In this document: positions 1 through 4,371 of the stretch, in pieces
How positions within the stretch are numbered: position 1 is the stretch's first letter
Layout: each line of letters begins with the position of its first letter
NCBI GenBank assembly: GCA_003229235.1
Contig: QIIH01000075.1
Coordinates: forward strand, 1 to 7,908
Reading direction: 5' to 3'
Origin: Flavobacteriales bacterium
GTDB lineage: Bacteria > Bacteroidota > Bacteroidia > Flavobacteriales > Flavobacteriaceae
Length of the DNA: 7,908 nucleotides
Program-made: the position numbers and the translations under genes
Notes under the pieces: model-generated
Told to the model about the DNA's origin: nothing
What the model saw: the letters and a program-made list of their open reading frames with translations, nothing else
The model's database searches: none

Positions 1-481
1 AAGCATCTAAATAAATTTTAGGAGATGGTACTTGATCAATCTTATGCCCTAACTTTTCGAGAAGCAATACTCTATTGGTAATTGCCAGACGCTCGTCTTT
101 CTCTGTATGTTTTTTAGGCCATACTGTTTTTTTGTAAGCGAGTTCTGTATACCATTTGTGATAAGAGATGCTTTGTTTAGGTTTGATTCTTTTGGTTAAT
201 AATGCCGAGCCTAACTTTGCATAAACATCGATAACCAAATCAAATTTTTGCTGAATTATCTTTTTGTTGAATTGTTTTCTAGCTTGTTTCTCTTCTGCCA
301 TTTGGGGCGTGAACAACCAGACTTTGTCAATAAAAGGATTACCCAGAACTACAGGCTGGGTATTTTCGTTAATCAAATAATGAAGCTGTGCGTTGGGGTG
401 AATTTTACGAAGTAATTCGAAGAGTATGGCTGTGGTAAGTACATCGCCAATCATCTTATGCTGAATTACTAGTATATTCAT
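1..481 (-). CDS. Glycosyltransferase family 9 (heptosyltransferase-like), N-terminal part
   Basis: The visible part starts at the ATG at 481 (MNILVIQHKMIGDVLTT) and gives about 160 residues with no stop before the left edge. Family members are usually about 340 residues, so roughly the N-terminal half is seen. The opening strand followed by IGDVL, the segment LRKIHPNAQLHYLINE and then NPFIDKVWLF are typical of the N-terminal Rossmann-like domain of GT9 (ADP-heptose:LPS heptosyltransferase) enzymes. These transfer sugars to lipopolysaccharide core or related surface glycans at the cytoplasmic face of the inner membrane. The nucleotide-sugar-binding domain lies outside the window, so donor and acceptor cannot be judged. 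The start lies one base after the dapD stop, so the two genes are probably co-transcribed and may be translationally coupled. The frameshift in dapD could therefore affect its expression. Confidence 0.88.
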   Translation of the reverse strand, partial: MNILVIQHKMIGDVLTTAILFELLRKIHPNAQLHYLINENTQPVVLGNPFIDKVWLFTPQMAEEKQARKQFNKKIIQQKFDLVIDVYAKLGSALLTKRIKPKQSISYHKWYTELAYKKTVWPKKHTEKDERLAITNRVLLLEKLGHKIDQVPSPKIYLDA

Positions 482-482
482 C

Positions 483-1311
483 TTAAACGGCTACATTATA
501 CTCTCTAAGGGCATCGTTGAGAGAAGTTTTTTTGTTGGTGCTTTCTTTGCGTTCACCAATAATGAGTGCACAAGATACCTGAAAGTCTCCTGCTGGGAAC
601 GATTTGGTATAACTACCTGGGATTACTACAGATCTGGCAGGAACAAGACCCTTGTATTCTTTAGCTTCACTGCCCGTTACATCAATGATTTTTGTAGAGG
701 CCGTAATTACAACATTCGCCCCTAAAACGGCTTCGCGCTCTACACGAACGCCTTCTACTACAATGCTTCTTGACCCTATAAAGGCGTTGTCTTCTATAAT
801 TACTGGTGCGGCTTGTAGAGGTTCTAAAACGCCTCCAATGCCAACACCGCCACTCAGGTGAACATTTTTACCTATTTGGGCACAACTACCTACAGTTGCC
901 CAAGTGTCTACCATGGTACCTTCGTCTACATAAGCGCCAATATTTATATAAGAAGGCATCATAATTACACCGCTAGAAATATAGGCTCCATACCGTGCTA
1001 CCGCATGCGGAACCACTCGTATGAACCACTCGTATACCCTTTGCTTCATAGCCTCGTTTGAGTGGAATTTTGTCGTGGTATTCGAAAATACCAGCTTCCA
1101 TAGTTTCCATTTTTTGAATTGGGAAATAAAGCACTACTGCTTTCTTAACCCATTCATTTACTTGCCACCCATTGGCACTAGGTGAAGCACAGCGAAGATC
1201 ACCTTGGTCTAATAAATCGATTACTTCTCTAATAGCGGCAATAGTGGTCGCATCTTTGAGCAATTCTCTGTTGTCCCAAGCTGCTTCGATAATGGGCTGT
1301 AGCTGTGTCAT
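483..1311 (-). pseudogene. dapD: dapD, tetrahydrodipicolinate N-succinyltransferase, frameshifted by a 13-base duplication
   Basis: DapD transfers succinyl from succinyl-CoA to tetrahydrodipicolinate in the cytosolic route to meso-diaminopimelate and lysine. From the ATG at 1311 the frame is normal for 96 residues (MTQLQPIIEAAWDNRELLKD, later [20 protein letters not shown]). It then reads 16 foreign residues and stops at 973-975. The rest, starting [13 protein letters not shown], lies in another frame and ends at 483. It contains the left-handed beta-helix hexapeptide region ([50 protein letters not shown]). The break is a perfect 13-base tandem duplication at 1010-1035. With one copy removed the gene encodes [13 protein letters not shown] across the junction and is exactly 271 residues, the usual flavobacterial length. 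No other lesion was seen. An out-of-frame ATG at 1049 could start a 188-residue C-terminal fragment lacking the N-terminal helical domain. Gene identity is very sure. Whether the break is real is not known. Confidence 0.9.
1010..1035. repeat. Perfect 13-base tandem duplication inside dapD
   Basis: The unit gaaccactcgtat occurs at 1010-1022 and again, with no mismatch and no spacer, at 1023-1035. Flanking bases do not extend the match, so there are exactly two copies. Because 13 is not a multiple of three, it shifts the dapD frame. Each copy encodes IRVV in the DapD frame. Such repeats can arise or collapse by slipped-strand pairing during replication, and can also be created by a faulty assembly join. 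Confidence 0.97.
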
Positions 1312-1323
1312 TCTATTTTTTTT

Positions 1324-1354
1324 GTAAAGATAATGAGCTGATTTAAGAATACAA
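1324..1354 (-). promoter_or_regulatory. Likely dapD promoter (Bacteroidota type)
   Basis: On the minus strand TTG (1354-1352) is followed after 19 bases by TATCTTTAC (1332-1324). The latter matches the Bacteroidota -7 element TAnnTTTG except at its last base. The spacing fits the family consensus. The expected start of transcription leaves a short A-rich leader (AAAAAAAATAGA) before the ATG at 1311, a common ribosome-binding context in this phylum. It would drive dapD and the downstream glycosyltransferase. Confidence 0.55.
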
Positions 1355-1386
1355 CAGCAATTTTAGTCTACTATTTGCGAAAGCTG

Positions 1387-1395
1387 TATTTTTGC
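1387..1395 (+). promoter_or_regulatory. Likely -7 promoter element of ruvX-def
   Basis: TATTTTTGC is a full match to the Bacteroidota -7 element TAnnTTTG(C). No clear TTG lies 19-20 bases upstream. The best partner is a weak TTTA ending at 1365. Only six bases (agccaa) separate the element from the ATG at 1402. The transcript would then begin at or within a few bases of the start codon, so the mRNA may be leaderless or nearly so. Confidence 0.5.
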
Positions 1396-1401
1396 AGCCA
1401 A

Positions 1402-1818
1402 ATGGGAAGACTATTAGCCATAGATTACGGAACCAAGCGCTGCGGTATTGCAGTCACAGATCCTTTGCAAATAATTGCGTCAGGTTTGACTACAGTCACA
1501 AATGCAGAATTGATCCCATTTTTAGTAGCTTATTTTAAAGAAGAAACGGTAGATTTAGTCGTTCTGGGAGAACCCACTCGTCATGACGGTACACCTTCTG
1601 ACGTTGAGGTTAATATCCAAGAGTTTATCGCCGAGTTCTCTAGTAATTTTCCTGAGATGTTAGTGGAGCGCCAAGACGAGCGGTTTACTAGTAAAATGGC
1701 CTTTCAGACCATGATTGATGGGGGGATGAAGAAAAAACAACGTCGCGATAAGGCTATGATAGACAAAATAAGCGCTACCATTATTTTACAAGATTTTTTA
1801 CAAAAGCATACCTCATGA
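1402..1818 (+). CDS. ruvX: RuvX/YqgF family RNase H-like nuclease (putative pre-16S rRNA nuclease / Holliday junction resolvase)
   Basis: The product is 138 residues, the usual YqgF length. It has an RNase H fold: the first strand carries the acidic residue in LLAIDYGTKRCGIAVTD (D8), the second motif is VVLGEPTRHDGT (about 53-64), the third is DERFTS (about 92-97), and the C-terminal helix IDKISATIILQDFL (about 120-133) carries the last acidic residue. In E. coli the family processes the 5' end of pre-16S rRNA, while a resolvase role has been proposed for other members. Function here is by homology. The frame is open from a TTG at 1375, but the ATG at 1402 is preferred because family proteins begin at MGRLLAIDYG-like sequence and the -7 promoter element overlaps the extension. 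Its stop overlaps the def start (ATGA), so the two genes are probably translationally coupled. Confidence 0.93.
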   Translation: MGRLLAIDYGTKRCGIAVTDPLQIIASGLTTVTNAELIPFLVAYFKEETVDLVVLGEPTRHDGTPSDVEVNIQEFIAEFSSNFPEMLVERQDERFTSKMAFQTMIDGGMKKKQRRDKAMIDKISATIILQDFLQKHTS

Positions 1819-2405
1819 TATTTCCAATTGTAGCATATGGTGACCCTATTTTGCGCAAAAAAGCCAAAGAGATAAATGCAGATTATCCAGCCCTCGATAC
1901 GCTACTCGATTCTATGTTCGAAACGATGTATATGGCAAGTGGAATTGGACTAGCGGCGCCACAAATAAACAAATCGATTCGCCTTTTTATTGTAGATGCA
2001 AGTCCTTTTGAAGAAGACGAAGAGCTTTCTGAAAAAGAACGTGAGCTTGTAAGTGATTTTAAAAGAGTATTTATCAACGCTCAAGTTATCGAAGAGACTG
2101 GTCCTGAATGGGCTTTTAACGAAGGCTGTTTGAGTATCCCAGACGTAAGGGAAGATGTATTTAGACAAGACACTGTCACTATTGAGTATTACGATCAAGA
2201 CTTTAAAAAACATACCGAGACTTTTGATGGAATCGTCGCTAGGATAATTCAACATGAATTTGATCATATTGAAGGAATCTTGTTTACCGATAAACTTTCT
2301 GCCCTTAAAAAACGTTTGATAAAAGGAAAGCTTGCTAATATATCTAAGGGTAAAGTCGATATCGATTACCGTATGAAATTTCCGAACGCTAAAAAGAAAC
2401 GTTAA
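1815..2405 (+). CDS. def: Peptide deformylase
   Basis: This iron-type metalloenzyme removes the formyl group from the N-terminal methionine of new proteins at the ribosome exit. All three family motifs are intact in the 196-residue protein: GIGLAAPQ at 43-50 (GxGxAAxQ), EGCLS at 103-107 with the metal-binding cysteine C105, and HEFDH at 147-151 with metal ligands H147 and H151 and catalytic E148. An acidic stretch between residues 64 and 78 (SPFEEDEELSEKERE) lies between the first two motifs, like the insertion I recall in Bacteroidota deformylases. The C-terminus is basic (NAKKKR). The start overlaps the ruvX stop by four bases. A 62-base gap with its own promoter-like sequence separates it from the next gene. 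Confidence 0.97.
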   Translation: MIFPIVAYGDPILRKKAKEINADYPALDTLLDSMFETMYMASGIGLAAPQINKSIRLFIVDASPFEEDEELSEKERELVSDFKRVFINAQVIEETGPEWAFNEGCLSIPDVREDVFRQDTVTIEYYDQDFKKHTETFDGIVARIIQHEFDHIEGILFTDKLSALKKRLIKGKLANISKGKVDIDYRMKFPNAKKKR

Positions 2406-2409
2406 GAGA

Positions 2410-2442
2410 TTTGAATATCTAATTTAAAGCCCGCATATTTGC
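2410..2442 (+). promoter_or_regulatory. Likely promoter of the DUF5606 gene
   Basis: TTTG (2410-2413) is followed after 20 bases by CATATTTGC (2434-2442), which matches the Bacteroidota -7 element TAnnTTTG at all but the first base. Transcription would start near 2446-2449, about 20 bases before the ATG at 2468. The def-DUF5606 gap is short, so read-through from ruvX-def is also possible. Confidence 0.5.
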
Positions 2443-2467
2443 ACCCCGAAAAACAATAAATGTCATT

Positions 2468-2887
2468 ATGAGTTTAGATAAAATTCTTTCCATTTCTGGA
2501 AAACCTGGTTTGTATGAGCTTAAAACTCAGACTCGTTCTGGTTTTTTAGCTGAATCGCTACTTGATGGCAAAAAAGTAAGTGTAAGTGCGAGACACAATG
2601 TTAGTTTGTTGTCTGAGATTGCTATTTATACTACTTCAGAAGAACTCCCTTTAGGCGAAGTTTTTAATAAAATTATGGACAAGGAAAATGGCGGAGAAGC
2701 CATTAGCCATAAGAGTTCTAAAGATCAGTTAGAAGAGTACTTTTTTAATGTATTGCCAGATTATGACGAAGATCGCGTGTATGCTAGTGATATTAAAAAG
2801 GTAGTTCAGTGGTATAATTTACTTCAAAAAAAGGGCTTCACAGAGTTTGTGAGTTCAGAAAGTCCTGACGCTTCAGAAGAAGAATAA
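2468..2887 (+). CDS. DUF5606 family protein of unknown function
   Basis: A 139-residue cytosolic-type protein with no signal peptide or membrane segment. The N-terminal part (MSLDKILSISGKPGLYELKT, then SGFLAESLLDGKKVSVSARH and SEIAIYTTSEELPLGEVF) looks like a small beta-rich domain. The C-terminal part contains the strongly conserved segment PDYDEDRVYASDIKKVVQWY (about 97-116) and ends in an acidic tail (ESPDASEEE). This arrangement matches the DUF5606 family, which I know only from Bacteroidota and for which no function is established. The ATG at 2468 is chosen because relatives begin with M-x-LDKILSISGKPGLY. A three-codon frame (ATG at 2460, ending in TGA at 2469-2471) precedes and overlaps this start. 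Conservation of position beside def and mazG suggests a housekeeping role, but this is inference. Confidence 0.88.
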   Translation: MSLDKILSISGKPGLYELKTQTRSGFLAESLLDGKKVSVSARHNVSLLSEIAIYTTSEELPLGEVFNKIMDKENGGEAISHKSSKDQLEEYFFNVLPDYDEDRVYASDIKKVVQWYNLLQKKGFTEFVSSESPDASEEE

Positions 2888-2923
2888 GACTCAATTTAGC
2901 TGTTAATATTTTTAAATAACTTA

Positions 2924-2941
2924 CTTCGATCTCTATCGAGG
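2924..2941 (+). promoter_or_regulatory. Hairpin / inverted repeat between the DUF5606 gene and mazG
   Basis: CTTCGAT (2924-2930) and ATCGAGG (2935-2941) can pair as a 7-base-pair stem with one G-T pair, around a CTCT loop. A run of five T residues follows 9-10 bases later, inside the likely mazG promoter element, so this is not a clean intrinsic terminator. It could be a weak terminator for the DUF5606 gene, or an operator, since it sits where the upstream part of the mazG promoter should be. Confidence 0.35.
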
Positions 2942-2948
2942 GAATGGC

Positions 2949-2957
2949 TATTTTTAC
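2949..2957 (+). promoter_or_regulatory. Possible -7 promoter element of mazG
   Basis: TATTTTTAC matches the Bacteroidota -7 element TAnnTTTG except for its final G. It ends three bases before the mazG ATG at 2961. No good TTG lies at the expected upstream distance. If used, transcription would start at about the first codon, giving a leaderless message. The alternative is read-through from the DUF5606 gene. Confidence 0.3.
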
Positions 2958-2960
2958 GCT

Positions 2961-3737
2961 ATGTACACGAGAGAGAATCAGCTTAAGGCCTTAGATCGTT
3001 TATTAACTATTATGGAAGAGCTACGTGTGAGTTGCCCTTGGGACAAAGAGCAAACCATGGAGTCGTTACGCATCTTAACGATAGAAGAAACCTACGAACT
3101 TGGCGATGCGATTTTAGATAACGACTTACAAGAGGTTAAAAAAGAATTGGGCGATTTGTTGCTACATATATTCTTTTACTCTAAAATAGGGAGCGAGACT
3201 AAAGACTTCGATATAGCCGATGTTGCCAATAGTATTAGCGAGAAACTTATTTATCGCCATCCTCATATTTACGGCGATGTAAAAGTGAATAATCAAGAGG
3301 ACGTTAAGCGAAATTGGGAGCAACTCAAACTTAAAGAAGGCAAATCTAGCGTTTTAGAAGGAGTGCCTAAATCGCTTCCTGCGATGGTTAAAGCAAATCG
3401 TATTCAAGATAAAGTTTCGGGAGTGGGATTCGATTGGGAGCACCCAGAACAAGTTTTTGAAAAGCTGCAAGAAGAGTTGAGCGAATTATCGCATGAAATA
3501 AAAATGAATGACCAAGACAAAATAGAAGCCGAGTTCGGCGATGTCTTATTTTCTATGATTAATTATGCACGTTTCTTAAAGGTCGACCCAGAAAGTGCTC
3601 TTGAACGTACAAATAAGAAATTTAGCAAACGTTTTATGTATTTGGAGACCAAGGCAAAAGCAATGGGTAAAAATCTTTCAGAAATGACCCTAGGAGAGAT
3701 GGATGTTTTTTGGGAAGAGGCCAAAAATCAAGGCTAA
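2961..3737 (+). CDS. mazG: MazG family nucleoside triphosphate pyrophosphohydrolase
   Basis: MazG hydrolyses nucleoside triphosphates to monophosphates and pyrophosphate, cleaning damaged nucleotides from the pool. In E. coli it also lowers ppGpp. The 258-residue protein has the tandem two-domain form. The N-terminal domain has CPWD (25-28), the EE pair E42-E43 and E62/D65 in KKELGDLL, followed by the RHPHIYGD motif (99-106). The C-terminal domain has E171-E172 and E191/D194 in AEFGDVLFSMINYARFL. These EEx(n)ExxD motifs bind the magnesium ions, and both sets are complete, so both domains could be active. The start is supported by the family N-terminus (TRENQLKALDRLLTIMEELR). The gene is the last of the plus-strand block, and its stop abuts the stop of the oppositely oriented methyltransferase gene. 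Confidence 0.97.
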   Translation: MYTRENQLKALDRLLTIMEELRVSCPWDKEQTMESLRILTIEETYELGDAILDNDLQEVKKELGDLLLHIFFYSKIGSETKDFDIADVANSISEKLIYRHPHIYGDVKVNNQEDVKRNWEQLKLKEGKSSVLEGVPKSLPAMVKANRIQDKVSGVGFDWEHPEQVFEKLQEELSELSHEIKMNDQDKIEAEFGDVLFSMINYARFLKVDPESALERTNKKFSKRFMYLETKAKAMGKNLSEMTLGEMDVFWEEAKNQG

Positions 3738-3745
3738 TTAGCCTT
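3730..3745 (-). terminator. 16-base palindrome across the convergent stop codons, possible terminator
   Basis: AAGGCTAATTAGCCTT reads the same on both strands and spans the mazG stop (TAA, 3735-3737) and the methyltransferase stop (3740-3738). It can fold as a 6-base-pair stem with an AATT loop. On the minus strand it is followed by TGATTTTTGG, a modest T run. On the plus strand the following bases are A-rich. It therefore fits a weak intrinsic terminator for the minus-strand operon better than one for mazG. Confidence 0.4.
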
Positions 3746-4367
3746 CAAAAACGATAATTCCATTTTTCAAACTAACCCTTGTAAAGTTTAAATTGTCACT
3801 AATCCAATCGAGTGATTTCCCCCCGTATATAATTACATGAGTAGGATCGTCTTTATAATACCATTTACTAAAATCGATCTCTTTGTTATAAAGGGATGTT
3901 TTACAAATTAATTGACCTCCTTTTTTTAATAAACCCCTTAACTTCTTGAATTCATGGTTTGGTTTATTAAAATGCTCCATAACTTCGCAGCAAATAATAA
4001 AATCATACGTAGCCTCTAATACAGAGGTATTTGGCCAGAAATAGGGGTCAAAAAGTGCGAGCTCAAAATTTTTATCGTTCAGTAGCTTAGTAATTACAGG
4101 GCCAGGGCCGGCTCCATAATCTAGCCCTTTGTGTACGTTGGAATCAAAATTTTCTTCTACTTGATTAACTAATGGCATCACAAAATTTTGATAGCCTAAA
4201 TCTTCGATATCATTATTGTGAGTTAAGTAGCGTTCGTGCTCTTTTTTAGAACTTAAACAGCTTTCTTCTGAGCGATATATTGCTTCGCAGTTTAAGCACT
4301 CATAAAAAATGTGTACGGTTTTATTGTAAAAAGGTTTGGATGCATCTTGTTTACAAAGGGGGCACAT
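3738..4367 (-). CDS. Class I SAM-dependent methyltransferase with N-terminal zinc ribbon
   Basis: The ATG at 4367 gives 209 residues. A GTG directly before it (4370) is less likely as the start. Two cysteine pairs, CPLC (2-5) and CLNC (24-27), look like a zinc ribbon. The segment HNNDIEDLGYQNF (about 50-62) leads to the SAM-binding motif LDYGAGPGP (82-90), then ALFDPYFWPN (104-113) and the post-strand motif CEVMEHF (127-133). Near the C-terminus FSKWYYKDDPTHVIIY (166-181) and NGIIVFEG match a known but functionally undefined methyltransferase group that I recall mostly from Proteobacteria. The substrate is unknown. It resembles neither a DNA methylase (no (D/N/S)PPY motif) nor a named rRNA enzyme. 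It lies four bases after the DUF349 gene stop, so it is probably the last gene of that operon. Confidence 0.85.
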   Translation of the reverse strand: MCPLCKQDASKPFYNKTVHIFYECLNCEAIYRSEESCLSSKKEHERYLTHNNDIEDLGYQNFVMPLVNQVEENFDSNVHKGLDYGAGPGPVITKLLNDKNFELALFDPYFWPNTSVLEATYDFIICCEVMEHFNKPNHEFKKLRGLLKKGGQLICKTSLYNKEIDFSKWYYKDDPTHVIIYGGKSLDWISDNLNFTRVSLKNGIIVFEG

Positions 4368-4371
4368 CACC

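Noticed and set aside
1010..1060. Programmed ribosomal frameshift in dapD
   Set aside because: The shift is fully explained by an exact 13-base duplication. There is no slippery heptamer or downstream structure, and the product would gain four extra residues (IRVV repeated).
652..1061. Plus-strand open frames opposite dapD (652-861 and 858-1061)
   Set aside because: Their translations resemble no protein family, and they lie antisense to a well-recognised gene, so they are shadows.
1375..1401. Upstream TTG start for ruvX
   Set aside because: The nine added residues are not family-like, and the stretch contains the full -7 promoter element. The ATG at 1402 fits the family N-terminus.
1883..2267. 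Minus-strand open frames opposite def
   Set aside because: Low-complexity serine-rich or unrecognisable translations antisense to an intact peptide deformylase gene.
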